DNA from: Phoronis australis
Taxonomy: Eukaryota > Phoronida > Phoronidae
Direction of reading: 5' to 3'
Assembly: GCA_002633005.1 (NCBI GenBank)
Contig: NMRA01000630.1
Span: 126,001-190,000, forward strand
DNA length: 64,000 bases
Made by a program: the position numbers and the translations under genes. The notes under the pieces are model-generated. The model had not been told where the DNA came from and searched no databases. It saw only the letters and a list, made by a program, of their open reading frames with translations. How positions within the stretch are numbered: the first letter of the stretch is position 1; each line of letters starts with the position of its first letter. Shown piece by piece: positions 1 through 11,520 of the stretch.

Positions 1-1104
1 TGTGATACGGTGGGCTTTGGGCGCCAACTTACCTCTAATTTTACCACTACACCATTGATTTAGACCAGTTAACATACCATCAGTCTCATATTGTTCCTTA
101 CTTAGGGAAGATAATCATTCTGGCTTGGGAAGAACTGGCAGTTTGTTACTGCGTGAAACTAAGTACAACAAGTTCGCCAGTCATTTCCCGTGCCAAGCCC
201 CATCGCATCATCAAACTGATATTTCATGTCAAGCGGAGAAACCACCACGTCCTCAGAACAGTAGCATATTCAAGTGGTAAAGACATAATGGTAAGGCGTG
301 GTACAAATGAGGAGTTATCCTTATGCAAGTGATCCTTAGATGATGTGACCATTACCTTGTACAGAGACCTCATTGTTGTTATTGCTGCAGTTGTTGACAA
401 TATCCTGAGACGTCGCCCTATATCTGTGTTTACTGGCCATGACTGAAACAAAAAAGTTCTTCATCAGTAAACTGAGTGCACATTTAGACCCCAAGAACAG
501 GTATCTGGGTAAGCAATTACATCGTCTATTACACGGCAGGATAGCCAGCCGAGGGGCTATGTGTTGCCACTAATAGCTGAGACTAGGCAATTACATCGCC
601 CTGGAAGCTGCACCAGCAGGCATCGTGTTGCCTAATCTGAGACGTGCCACTCAGAAGTCATTTTTTCAAATTCCTACAAAAGGGTGCATTTTCTAACACT
701 TCTAGTGAAAGGCGCTGCAGGCTCTTTTGATTATTCCCTACGAAAGGATTTATTTATTTGAGAGTTTTACACATCCAAAAAGAAACTATCACCAAAAATT
801 TTGACCGGAAAGGCATGTACTTTTGACTATCTGAGTTTCATGCCCCAGCAACATCATTCTTCTTAAGTTCTATGACTATGGGAGGATTTGCCACCCACAC
901 CAAGGAGAGACCACCAGAACGGATTGACAAAACCAAGGCAATGACATGATGAAAATTCAGTAACCGCAACACACAGGCAGGCAAATTTCCCAATAACTCA
1001 TAACCTGCGAGTGGTGTCAGTCAGTGGTGATAGAGGAACACACAAAACCTGGCCAGCAACTTGCTTGTGCCTCACTCAGCCAGTGTTGGAAGAGCATGCA
1101 GTAG
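1..1104. other. Non-coding, nothing recognised
   Basis: No exon with good splice sites, tRNA or repeat structure stood out on either strand. The short open frames here have no recognisable motif. Confidence 0.5.
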
Positions 1105-1216
1105 TAGCCAGCCAGCTAGCTGTATGAAGACTGTCGTCAAAGACAAAGTACAGCAAGGTACCACTGTGTGTATTTCTTCCGTAGAACCCGAAATTGCCCA
1201 GAGCCAGGGTAGTTCT

Positions 1217-1951
1217 GGGCCCGGTCTCCAATCTCCGTACTCAGACTCATACTCGAGATTTCATACTCAAAATCGTGCTCACTGGAGTCGTACTCAAAAA
1301 AGCGTATCTAATGTCGTATTTCGAGTAGACTCCAAACGTACTCAAATCTGACACTCATACTCGAGTTGGTATGGAACTCTTTATGATGTGAAATGCAAAA
1401 TCACGCAAAGCCACGCTGATTCATCGCTCCCTANNNNNNNNNNNNNNNNNNNNNNNNNNNNNNNNNNNNNNNNNNNNNNNNNNNNNNNNNNNNNNNNNNN
1501 NNNNNNNNNNNNNNNNNNNNNNNNNNNNNNNNNNNNNNNNNNNNNNNNNNNNNNNNNNNNNNNNNNNNNNNNNTTTTTACTCGAAATGGAACTCGAAATT
1601 AGGTTTGGCATTTTCTACTCTACTTTTGGGCGAACTCAAGATAAGTGTCTATTATTCTATGCTCGAGTACACAATAACTTACGTAGATAATTTATTGCCC
1701 TTAGTTCACAGTTTGTAAACCCAATATTAAAGCAATAAGTTCGAGTTTGAACTCAAAATTTCGAGTTTTTACTAGAGTTTGTAGCAAGAATATAAGGGTA
1801 TTCAAGGGCAAACTTGAACTAGAAACTCCTATGCATAAACTATAATGTATTCGAGCACAGTCTGACAACCAATTATCTTAAGTTCGCACAAAAAGAACAG
1901 AGAAATTGCCAAAAATAGTTTCGAGTACAAAGATTAGAGACCAGGCCCTGG
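1217..1951. repeat. Nested inverted-repeat unit rich in TCGAGT/ACTCGA motifs
   Basis: The left end (GGGCCCGGTCTCCAATC, from about 1217) and the right end (GATTAGAGACCAGGCCC, to about 1951) are imperfect reverse complements. The interior is full of short ACTCGAG/TTCGAGTTT words in both orientations. The part at 1610-1950 is similar to 60715-61060, so this is a dispersed family. The 140-bp gap at 1434-1573 hides its centre. Confidence 0.55.
1434..1573. other. Assembly gap (140 N)
   Basis: A run of N inside the ACTCGA-rich inverted-repeat unit. The two flanks are partly complementary, which would explain why assembly failed here. Confidence 0.99.
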
Positions 1952-2517
1952 TCTTCACCTCGCCGTGAAACTTGTAGCTAAAGACCGTACGGGGTGCATG
2001 CAAAATCTGGGAATCAAACGACACTCACCTCGCTCGTTACAAACGTTTAAGTGAAAAACAATGCAACAATCGTCATTTTCTTGAGTCATTCTCGACCTTT
2101 TGTAACAATGAAAAGTATACAACTCTGTACCAAAAATGCAGTAGGTATGTACGGATAGCCATAGCCTTGGTACAAAGCTGTATATTATAAATATACAAGC
2201 TGTATTTTGACGACAGTCTTCATACAGCTAGCTGGCTGGCTAAGACTTATTTATAGCCAGACATTTAAGGAATGCAACAATACCAAGTGTCAAACGCTGT
2301 GTCCCACAACCTTACCATGTCACATTTCAACAACGATAAAACATTCCAACAGCTGGCGTGGTTGAATATTTTCCAACCACTGCCTGTGGCCAAGAAAGTC
2401 AAAGAAAGCCACCCAGGTGGGAGAGCTCGTTGCGAAAGCCTATGACAGCGCTATCTATGAGAAACGTGTGCTAGGAAGTAAAACTCAAATCACTCGCCAG
2501 ATGTCAGTGTTTCAAAC

Positions 2518-2584
2518 ATGGCTTCAGCAGTTCCGGTTGCTGGGTGGACGGCGGGCGATTTAAACGAGATTCCACACTTAACGG
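2518..2584 (+). CDS. Possible first coding exon of an unidentified gene
   Basis: An ATG at 2518 opens 22 codons (MASAVPVAGWTAGDLNEIPH...) that run into a good donor, GG|GTAAGA at 2585. The start context AACATGG is favourable and the composition looks coding. I found no downstream exon that joins it with a recognisable product, so it may be a chance frame or the first exon of a transcript whose other exons I could not see. Confidence 0.25.
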
Positions 2585-4194
2585 GTAAGATAAAGTTACC
2601 GTGTTCATCCTTTCAAGATACAGGGAAGCACGATGAGGTTCTAACTCCAAAACGGTAGCTATTTGATGTCATTTGTCTAGAGTCTCGACTACACTACAGA
2701 TCGCTTCTGGCTCTAGTCTAGCAGTCTACTCTGACGACGGCACAGGCACAGCAGGCACCACAGCCTGTGGTGCACAGGTAGCCTTGCCCTTGGTAATATA
2801 TACTAAATTTACAGGCTACAGCTTTGTGCCAATGTGGGTAAAAAGTGATAGGATAAAATCTGACAAAAAATTAGTGTCATTAAAAAACTATACACCTATT
2901 TGAGTAAATAGAATTATTTTTTGGTTTGGAAAAATTGGCGTTTGTTATTTTGCTACTAAAGTTGTGGAGCAATCTTCTGCGTCGACTTTCGGCACCATGA
3001 AATATTGCATCACCTATTGACCAGTTTCTTTTTTTGCTGATTCTTTAATCAACTGCTGTTCTTTCATGAGGTTGTGTACACCACAAATTATAGGAACTGG
3101 TTAGTATGACAATCAGCTGCTTTTTATGCTTATATTCACGACTTTAGGTCACCGGTGTTTACTAAATGACGATAAGCTTCATACAACTAGCTGGCTGGCT
3201 AGAAGGACACCTCGGTGTATTTAATTCCTTCCAACTCAAACAAATACTCCTGCTATCAAAGTTATCAAACTTTTTCTTTGAGCACTCCCTCATTCAGTTC
3301 CCAAGATTGGTAACTCAAGTTTTTTAACACTGCGCACACCTGGGGATATGACCTCATACCACCATGGTATCACTGAAGTCATTGAGATCTGGCCATTGGT
3401 TGGTGAGGAATCAAGATGGCGATCATTTATTGATAAACTTTATAACAGCTGTTTGAGTTGAGATCATCAACACTCATTGTTCAACCAATATCGGTAATAT
3501 TTGGTAAGCTACTTGTCTGTTTTAGTAAATGTAGACATAGAAGTTTTGGTTCACACACTGTTTAAGTAAAAAAGGTCACAACAGGGGAGCTGTTTTTTTA
3601 AACTTAGATGTTAAAACCTTGGTCTACACATTTTTTGTAAAAACATCACTGTGTGCGTGGGGGGGGGTTAGTGATGAAATGTGGGGGTAATGCGCCGTTG
3701 GAATCATGGATGCCCTGGAATATTGGGAACCCCATTTTGGACACCCTATTTTTGAAATCCTGGGTAAAACCCTGAGTTTCTTTAAATTTTCTGATGCAGA
3801 CATTCCAGACATTCCACATATTGTGAGCTGGTCATGCCTTACTTACGCGAATGCTTTCACATTTCTGCATGCAAATATGATTTAGAATGTGCATGTGAGC
3901 CAAAGTAATCATTTTATGTTTCATTCCATAAAGAGCAGGAGAGCACTGATATCTTTGTCTATGAAGCCACAGGGGGAGTGGCCTAGTTGTTAGTGCTGTC
4001 TATTTTCCTGGTAAGAGTGTAACCAGTTTGTTTCCTTGGTGATCTACAAATCAAGTTTGATGTATAACATTCGCGTACATTTCTTGAAACCTGAAATTCA
4101 GGAGTGCTAGCTGAATATTAAATTGATATGGCATTGGCACTTAGCCAAGTACCAAATGACGACCTGATGAGGTGCTGAGCCACTAGACCTGGCG
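2585..4194. other. Non-coding with repeat fragments
   Basis: It holds a diverged terminal copy of the 37-bp inverted repeat (about 3168-3203) and a copy of a 90-bp dispersed repeat (3684-3774), which recurs at 6410-6500. No gene is supported. Confidence 0.5.
3684..3774 (+). repeat. 90-bp dispersed repeat, copy 1
   Basis: The stretch beginning GGGGGTAATGCGCCGTTGG and ending at the CCCTG near 3774 recurs almost unchanged at 6410-6500 (GGGGGTAATGCGTCGTTGG...). The later copy sits directly after the single N at 6409. Confidence 0.75.
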
Positions 4195-4198
4195 TGCC

Positions 4199-4334
4199 TT
4201 CAGTAGACGCTAGGACCTACGCTAGGACCTAGCTAAAACCTAGTCAACGTCACGTGTTCTCATTTTAAATGCACGGCAATATCTCACGTAATCTCGCGAA
4301 GTCTTGCTTTTTAGCGAGGTCCTAGCGTTACTGA
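4199..4334. mobile_element. Small MITE-like inverted repeat element
   Basis: The left end CAGTAGACGCTAGGACCT and the right end AGGTCCTAGCGTTACTG are near reverse complements about 135 bp apart. The ACGCTAGGACCT unit is repeated inside the left arm. There is no coding capacity and no clear target duplication. Confidence 0.55.
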
Positions 4335-4410
4335 ACGGGAGGCTGGACAAATGTTGGAGTTTTGTTTTTCGTTAAGTTAGTATCCAATGCGGGCTACGGT
4401 ATGGTTGCTA

Positions 4411-4510
4411 ACAAGATTCACCACGGCACCATGTCACACTATCGGTGCCAGCAAGACTCACCACAGCACCATGTCACACTATCAGTGGCAACAAGACTCA
4501 CCCCATCACA
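4411..4510 (+). repeat. About 40-bp tandem repeat, 2.5 copies
   Basis: The unit contains CACCATGTCACACTATC and CAAGA(T/C)TCACCAC. It occurs twice, with a partial third copy ending at the CACCCCATCAC. Confidence 0.7.
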
Positions 4511-6000
4511 TGCTCTAAACATCTTTTTAACAATTGTAATCATATTAAATTAGTGAATGATCATTACCAGATTACTTCAAAACAAAATGAATTTACTAAA
4601 GGGTTACAATAGAAACTTAAACTTTATTGCGAATCTATGATGATTTTGTTCTTTGTTGTGAAAACTAAAAGTTTAGACAATAGTGAATGTTGTGTTAATG
4701 CTTTGATACATTGTATCATTCATGACTTAAAGTTGGGAATGAAATGTCTCTTAGATTTTTGGTTTTTGTATTGTGATCTGGGGTCCATCTGATTACATTC
4801 TAATTTATCTGTTTTGTATGTCCCCGGGTTTGGTTTTAGTCATGGTGTAGACATTATGAATTGTTTTGCTTACTTTGCACCACACAATTGCCAGAGTGAA
4901 ATTCTGTTTTGTTAAATATCTCCACAGAAATAAATATTATGGACATTTTAATGGTGGCGTGGATTGCAGTGAATAGATTCTTTTAACGACGTTGACTAAA
5001 ACTCACATTATTTCCAATAAGGTAATCAGCCACTGAAAAATGGAAAACGCCATCATTTTGGCGAATATTTTGTGCGAGGGGTGGGGGGAGAATTATCTTA
5101 TTTAAGCTTCTGTTTACTCACTATTGGAAGAGCTCACCTGAATGGTGGTGACCTGAATGGTGGTAACCTGACGAGGATTAACTAAATGTCAGCTTTCATT
5201 ATTCATTGTCCAGGGCAGTTATGATTCATAGTCAAATATTTCTGCTACTCTGGCAGTGTCAGTTAAAGTTTGGACTTGAAAAGGATGGTTGACATTTTCT
5301 GGTTTATGGTGTGGTAAGATTAAAACTTAATATTTTTTTCTAAATTATAATGTGAAAAGGTTATTGTCAATGTATTTAGGGTTGATGAGCAGGTTTCAAT
5401 CCCATGTTGTTTAGTATTTGTCCCATACAGCTGATCTTGTTAGCAGAGATATTGCAAAAATTTTCTTCTTATATTCGGCATTTAGAAACTGTGCAGCGAG
5501 TGCACAATTTTAAGCTATTATTTGTTTACTGTTGACCTCAAATTGCATTTATTTGAATAAAAACAGTCTGATCGATACAATCGGACTCAAAAACATGTAA
5601 CAAAGATCCACTTTTCAAACAGAGAGGTATAGGCAGCACCTCTAATCATTCGATTTACTAACATTTACTTCATTTTATGGCTGTTTTCGACTCATTTTAG
5701 TTTATTCTGTCCATTTTCAAGCTTGAATTCACCAGTCAGTGCTATCTTATTTAACCTTGTCTTCTGTACACAATGTGAAACCCATGAATGTAAGAAACTG
5801 CTAGTCTAAGGTATTTACTCATGTACCAATAGATACTGCAAGTGGATAAATGTATTTGTATAGTGCATTCGACTTGTTGCAACTGTGTTTGAATTTTGAA
5901 TATAACCGTCCAGACTTTGGTGAAAGTTTGAACTGAACATAACTGATTAGAAAATGCCCCGCAGACGTGGGAGGTGAAGAAATACGGATGCCTCGTGTCA
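4511..6000. other. Non-coding, nothing recognised
   Basis: AT-rich sequence with a short 15-bp direct repeat (CTGAATGGTGGTGAC) near 5145-5170. No exon, RNA gene or transposon protein was recognised. Confidence 0.5.
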
Positions 6001-6408
6001 TTTGGCACTGACTTGGGAGGTGACCCCTTGTGTCATCTGGCAATGACTTGTACCCTAGTTATTCAATTATTTCGAACAACAATTTTTCAAAAACCGTCTG
6101 TGAGGTTGTGCACCAATGGTGAAAGGTTTCTGAATATTGACATACTACTAAAATAGAATTTAATAAAAAATATGAATTTTCAAAAACTAGAAAGCCTGGA
6201 TAATTTGATTTTTGCCATAATGTGCCATTGAATCACATGAATGTCATCCCTTTCCAGCAAAATTTAGCAAAAACAAAACACAATTATCAGCAAAGCAATA
6301 GCATCAATAACATGATCAAAGTTCTTTGACATCAATGTTCAATATGATATCTCAAAAGGCCTGTGACAGTTTTTTGAGTTATTATTGCGTTGTTGTTTCA
6401 TTCATCAT
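6001..6408 (+). repeat. 408-bp direct duplication, copy 1
   Basis: This block recurs at 6501-6908 with an offset of exactly 500 bp and about two substitutions (near 6033/6533 and 6103/6603). It ends at the single N at 6409, so it may be an unmerged allele or a gap-filling artefact rather than a biological tandem repeat. No coding potential. Confidence 0.9.
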
Positions 6409-6500
6409 NGGGGGTAATGCGTCGTTGGAATCATGGACGCCCTGGAATATTGGGAACCCATTTTGGACACCCTATGTTCGAAATCCTGGATGAAGCCCTG

Positions 6501-6908
6501 TTTGGCACTGACTTGGGAGGTGACCCCTTGTATCATCTGGCAATGACTTGTACCCTAGTTATTCAATTATTTCGAACAACAATTTTTCAAAAACCGTCTG
6601 TGAAGTTGTGCACCAATGGTGAAAGGTTTCTGAATATTGACATACTACTAAAATAGAATTTAATAAAAAATATGAATTTTCAAAAACTAGAAAGCCTGGA
6701 TAATTTGATTTTTGCCATAATGTGCCATTGAATCACATGAATGTCATCCCTTTCCAGCAAAATTTAGCAAAAACAAAACACAATTATCAGCAAAGCAATA
6801 GCATCAATAACATGATCAAAGTTCTTTGACATCAATGTTCAATATGATATCTCAAAAGGCCTGTGACAGTTTTTTGAGTTATTATTGCGTTGTTGTTTCA
6901 TTCATCAT
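6501..6908 (+). repeat. 408-bp direct duplication, copy 2
   Basis: Second copy of the 6001-6408 block. The 92 bp between the copies (6409-6500) are the N plus a copy of the dispersed repeat also seen at 3684-3774. Confidence 0.9.
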
Positions 6909-8813
6909 TTTATTTCGTTATGAAGGTAGTAAAAGTCCCGTTAATAATACTGCTCATGTACAAGTTGTGGATGAATGTTTTAACAGTTCGAAAATGTTAT
7001 AACCTCGCCGAACAACCACTTGGTTGACGCCCAGTTTGCTCTTAGTGTACATACACAACTGGTCCCGAGTTTACATTAGTTGCTCACCACTCACTTCTCT
7101 AAGGTGTACTTTTCTCATGCAACAAGACTTGTCTTAGAAATCCACCTCAGTATGTGACAGGACATTATTTTCATCCTACTCAATGGTATCCTATTTTTAA
7201 TTTTCCCAAGTTTCCATTTTAGGAAACATATTTGTATGACATGGTAAAAATTTTTGGCTGCCCTGTAGAAGTTTCTTAACTTTTGCTCTAATAATAACTA
7301 TGTGCGCCCTTTAGGGGTGTTTCCATGGCAACATGTGCGTCATTGCTCATTAATAAATATCCTGAATATCATTAAACATATAATCGTTGACTTGTACTTG
7401 GAAAAAATAAAAATTATACTGATAAGTGTACCATCATGCTCTTATCATGTCAGTGTTGAAATAAAGGGATAACGAAATAATTATCATGTTATAATAGAAA
7501 TAATTATCATGTTATCAACAGTTTTTTAATTAGACATTTCCTTGTCACTAAGGGGAGAATGTACGTGTGCATGTTGTTGGCAGCATCTTGTATGTCAGAT
7601 CTACACAGTGTATGTGTGTTTAACTATGTGCGCGTGTGCATATATCTGTTTGTGTACGGATGTATTTCTATGTATGAAAGAAGGTATGTTTGTGTTATGT
7701 ACCTTTGTATGTTTTCAATGACATTTTTTATGTTTGTCAAATTCCAAAATATCCCCACAACTGTTAGGCAAACAGTTTTTCAGTCTACATACACTGGAAG
7801 GAAGAAATTTTGACTGAAAAATAGCTTTGTTTAGAAATAAGCCCTCCCTGACATGTTTACAGTGGCTAACAGGTATTTGAGTACTGTGATTGTTTCTTAG
7901 ACAGATTTATTGTAGCAGCTTATGTTTAATTAAATGTCAAGGCCTGAAGCAGAGACTTGTAATCTTATCTGTAGTTTGCAAGGGAAGCTGCTTAAAATTA
8001 TGACTTGATGTGTTTGTATAGGCCCTTTCATACTAATGTTGACATGTTATTATTAAGTGGAATTTCATTTTGTTTAATTTCCCAATAAAAGGAACTTTTA
8101 AATGACATTATTGGCAAGAAGAGTGTATTTCTTAGATCACCTTCAATACATAATCAAAGTCACAACCCCCATAGTTGGGGGACAACACTTTGATGGTTCC
8201 GGTAGTACCATTCTATAGTTTGGCTCAGTAATGGTGAACCGCATAAGATGGTGGAATGTTTTAAGCCTATTTTAACTGATAAACTCACCAGCCTTGATTT
8301 CAGTGAATGTCTGACTGACCTCTGGTGAGATCTGTAGATTTGTGATTAATCAAAAACACAATAAAAGGATTTTGTTTTGGTGCATAATATTTGTATTTAA
8401 AAATTAATGAAAAGATCTGGGAAATCCCACTGCACTAAATTCAGGTGCAAATAGGCAGAATGCTGTCAATCAATTACTCTCGTAAACAGGAGTTGTTTCC
8501 TAACTACACTGCTGTTTTGTATTGACAATGCTTGTGTCTCACAGTAAATTTCAGCGCCAATACTTCAAAACATGGAGGACTACACAATAGTGTAAACTTA
8601 GGTCTCACAGTCTCACAGAGACAGTCCATAACTGAATATTATCATTGATTGTGCCATTAGGAAATTTAGTGGACATTTTGGCTCCTTTAAATTGGGAGTT
8701 CCAGCTGAGTCTTTCTGAGCTCAATTAGGCAGTGAAATGTATGGATTACATGAACCAAGCGTTACATGGTCTAAGACCTCGAACTGGTAACTTGCTAACA
8801 ACATGGGTAGTAT
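6909..8813. other. Non-coding with a dispersed repeat near 8225
   Basis: No gene is supported. The part at about 8220-8340 (GGTGGAATGTTTTAAGCC, then TTGATTTCAGTGAATGTC) resembles 14470-14570 and more weakly 36294-36420, which suggests an old interspersed repeat. Confidence 0.45.
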
Positions 8814-9706
8814 TCATCTTGAACTAATATGGTAGAAAAAACACTTTGACAGATTGCTTGATTTAACTGGACGTTGCTTGCACACAGCCAAGGTCCACCA
8901 TCTAATGCACTTCTTCTTGATGCGAAGATTTCTTTGCAGCATGTGTTTCAGGCTCTGCTTTTGGCGATGATAGGTTTTATTTTTTCCTTGCGCCACAGAT
9001 TTAAGCAACTTGTAGGAGTGTTTTTTCATATTTTGGGCATTCCCATCGAACTTTACTTCTTCAATATGATCAGAAATTGACGGAAGTAGAGCCAGTTTCT
9101 TCTTAATCAATGGTGTCACAATAGTACCTTTACTCAGTAAGTGCTGTTGACACTGAGGTGAACCTCTAAGTTTCTCCACAATTCGTGCTCGTTTGATTGG
9201 AGCGCTAGGAAGATTGGATGTAGCACGTTTGATGACTCTCCATTCTGCTGTACGAGACATTGAGCTTCTTGATTGTTCAGGTGTTTTGTTATCTTTGGTG
9301 GCACCTGTTTTCTGAAGCTTAATCCGAAGTCTCCACATTTGGGTTCGTTTCACAGCCTCTCTCTTTTTTTGGCTTTTGCACTCTCGCAGTCCTTCCTGAC
9401 ATTTCTCTTTTCTTTCCCCGTCAGCCGATTCTTTCTTCCAGTCTTTTTTCTTGCTTTAGTCACTAAGGTGACACTTTCCCGCTCTTTTCTGTTTGCTCTG
9501 TATTCCCTCTGCCGCTCTGTGAATTTCTTGGTCAGTTCTGACCGGTCTACTGTCTTTACCAATTCCTTATAGTCCCTCCTCTTCCGTTCTCTGTCCTTTT
9601 GCTTATATGTTGCATATTTCTTTTTGTTTTTCTGTAAATTTGCCCTGTACATCCTAATTTTCTCTCTCTTCCTTTCTCGCTCCATGTCTTGTTTGGTGTC
9701 AGCCAT
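8814..9706 (-). pseudogene. Frameshifted lysine/arginine-rich protein, repetitive-family type
   Basis: Two minus-strand frames abut: 9706-9350 starts at MADTKQDMERERKREKIRMY and ends in ...AKAKKRERL, and 9353-8814 continues as ...VKRTQMWRLRIK in another frame. Reading through the seven-T run near 9364 with a one-base shift joins them as KKREREAVKRTQMWRLR, about 295 aa in all. The N-terminal half is a highly charged helical region with Y-x-x-Y-K-x-K-D-R-E-R-K spacing. The second half has a LPSAPIKRARIVEKL segment. Both are features I associate with large, unnamed, repetitive gene families of cnidarians, arthropods and deuterostomes that behave like mobile-element cargo. No catalytic domain is visible. 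It could instead be a live gene with a sequencing error in the homopolymer; the short, stop-terminated C-terminus argues for decay. Confidence 0.55.
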
Positions 9707-9886
9707 TGCATCAGTTAATCTGTGGAGAGATTGCTTTTTGCATATCTGAAGTTCTCATGGCAGGAAATGTAATATTCTTAATAATGAACTGATAGAGTAA
9801 TTGTGACAAAGTGCTACAACACTGGACATACAGCGTCATCTACACTTAGCTAAGAAATACAGAATAGACATACAACACATTCTCAT

Positions 9887-10389
9887 GTGTGTATTCTCCG
9901 TAGCCTAGGACATAACATGCTAAAGAACCTACCTCTGTAATTCAGATGAGGTTGTATATGGTAACTAGTTAATTTTGAATTTCACCTCATAAAATTCAGA
10001 GAATTTTCAGATTATTTCAAATTTTGACCCACAGAATAGAAAGAAAAAGTTGAAAGGTAATTTTTAGCTAAACTTGCCTCACATCCCACACGTCAATAAA
10101 AATGCAATTTTTCTTGTGTTGGAGAGTTTATTTGTCTCTATTTCATCAGTAAATGCACTTAGATACAAGTTTTTTCAAACCGTGTTCAAACAATTCAAAG
10201 TTACAAATTGGGGGCTACGGAGAATACAGGGGCTATGGAGAATACGAAAGACATTTTTACTTGTGATCAATTCAAATCAAGGGCTGAGTCTAATATTTTT
10301 GTGGGCCACAGACAGCTTCAAGATTCCCAATTTGCATTATCAAATATCTTTCATTAATGGAATTCAGACAGGGCTACGGAGAATACACA
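9887..10389. mobile_element. About 500-bp element with 18-bp inverted ends
   Basis: TGTGTATTCTCCGTAGCC (9887-9904) is the reverse complement of 10372-10389. Two further copies of GGCTACGGAGAATAC-like sequence lie inside at about 10211 and 10228. No transposase is visible; it is probably non-autonomous. Confidence 0.5.
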
Positions 10390-10993
10390 GTTTTTCTTAG
10401 GTGGCGCCTGGCGGTGATATTATTTGGTTGAGGAATCCAATCATTAGGACATCTGGTACAAATATGTGGTTTCTAAATCAAATTCTATATACCACCAACC
10501 ATTAAAAAGCACAGTTCAAAACACTAGTAATGCTTTTCTTTTTCAGCCATGGCTGTAAGAGAATGAACACATGCACATTTAAGTGTTTTGCATAACATTG
10601 ACATCATTTTGCAAATTTGTCTGAAAATTGTGTTTGACTATTCAGATACCTGCAATCACCTGATGAAAAACCAGAAATACATGTTAAGTTCATGATAAAA
10701 CATTAAATTTCAATTAAGTGTGTGATTTAATTAAATGCCATGTGTATTGAAAACATGCAATATTTCAGTGAAACAAAATACCGATGTATTTCTGGCTATA
10801 TTCGCCTATAGATATTAAGGATTACTCTAACCATGGTTAACATTGTTTTGTACTTTAAAAAGTGTAGATTTCATAAATACTATTGCTAAAACTAGATCAT
10901 CATACAAATATCTGCCAGATGTGAAGGAATTTTGTCAATATGATTGCATAACATAAAAAAATAAATTTGCACCCTGAGTGAAAAAATGCCGTA

Positions 10994-11520
10994 ATGAAAT
11001 TGTTTGCCAGAACAAAATTTTGCCTACTGCCCAAAAACGATTTCAAGAAGAAGGTTATAACTTTCGAAGTGATCACTGGAAAAAAATATTCATTGTCTTT
11101 TAAAACTACTTATGATTTTAAGTTATGTACACTGGAGTTTAAACTATTACATAGAATACTTGTAACGAACTCTTTTCTTAAAAAAATTAACCTGCTGGAC
11201 TCTGATGTATGTACTTTCTGCCATTCACAAAGTGAAACAGTGGATCACATACTTTTTTCGAATGCAATAATATAAAACTATTGATGGGAGAATGACGCAG
11301 TTGGGTGTTGTTGGTAAAAGGTATAAAAATGGTTATTGGCAAAAAACAATGATTTTGGCATGCCCATAAGTAATGAAAATAAAATTTTAAATTGGATACT
11401 TTTGCAATTACGACATTTTCTGTTCTGTATACCGATACTTTTGCAATTAAAACATTTTCTGTTCTGTATACCAAATAAAAATAAAAATAAAAAAATATAT
11501 GGTAATGTTAACAAGTAATG
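10994..11520 (+). mobile_element. LINE (non-LTR retrotransposon) 3' remnant
   Basis: The frame at 10994-11275 ends in LCTLEFKLLHRILVTNSFL, then DSDVCTFCHSQSETVDHIL: the helix plus Cys/His knuckle (zf-RVT type) found after the reverse transcriptase of L1-like LINEs. A one-base shift near 11259 restores the expected F-F-E-C ending, and a LINE-like tail (ILNWILLQLRHFLFC) follows in another frame after 11390. A 36-bp tandem duplication (ACTTTTGCAATTA...GTATACC) and an A-rich tract at 11468-11500 end the element. The reverse transcriptase core and endonuclease are missing, so it is a 5'-truncated, dead copy. Confidence 0.75.

Larger units (their letters stand above)
1105..2242. mobile_element. DNA-transposon-like element with 37-bp perfect inverted ends
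   Basis: Positions 1105-1141 and 2206-2242 are perfect reverse complements over 37 bp (core AGCCAGCCAGCTAGCTG). The interior has no transposase frame and contains a second inverted-repeat unit (1217-1951) and an N gap. A diverged single end of the same type lies at about 3168-3203. This fits a non-autonomous DNA transposon or MITE; I could not define a target duplication or a superfamily. Confidence 0.7.

Noticed and set aside
3960-4060. tRNA-like A box (GTGGCCTAGTTGTTAGTG), possible SINE
   Set aside because: No convincing B box or stem pairing follows at the right distance; too degenerate to call.
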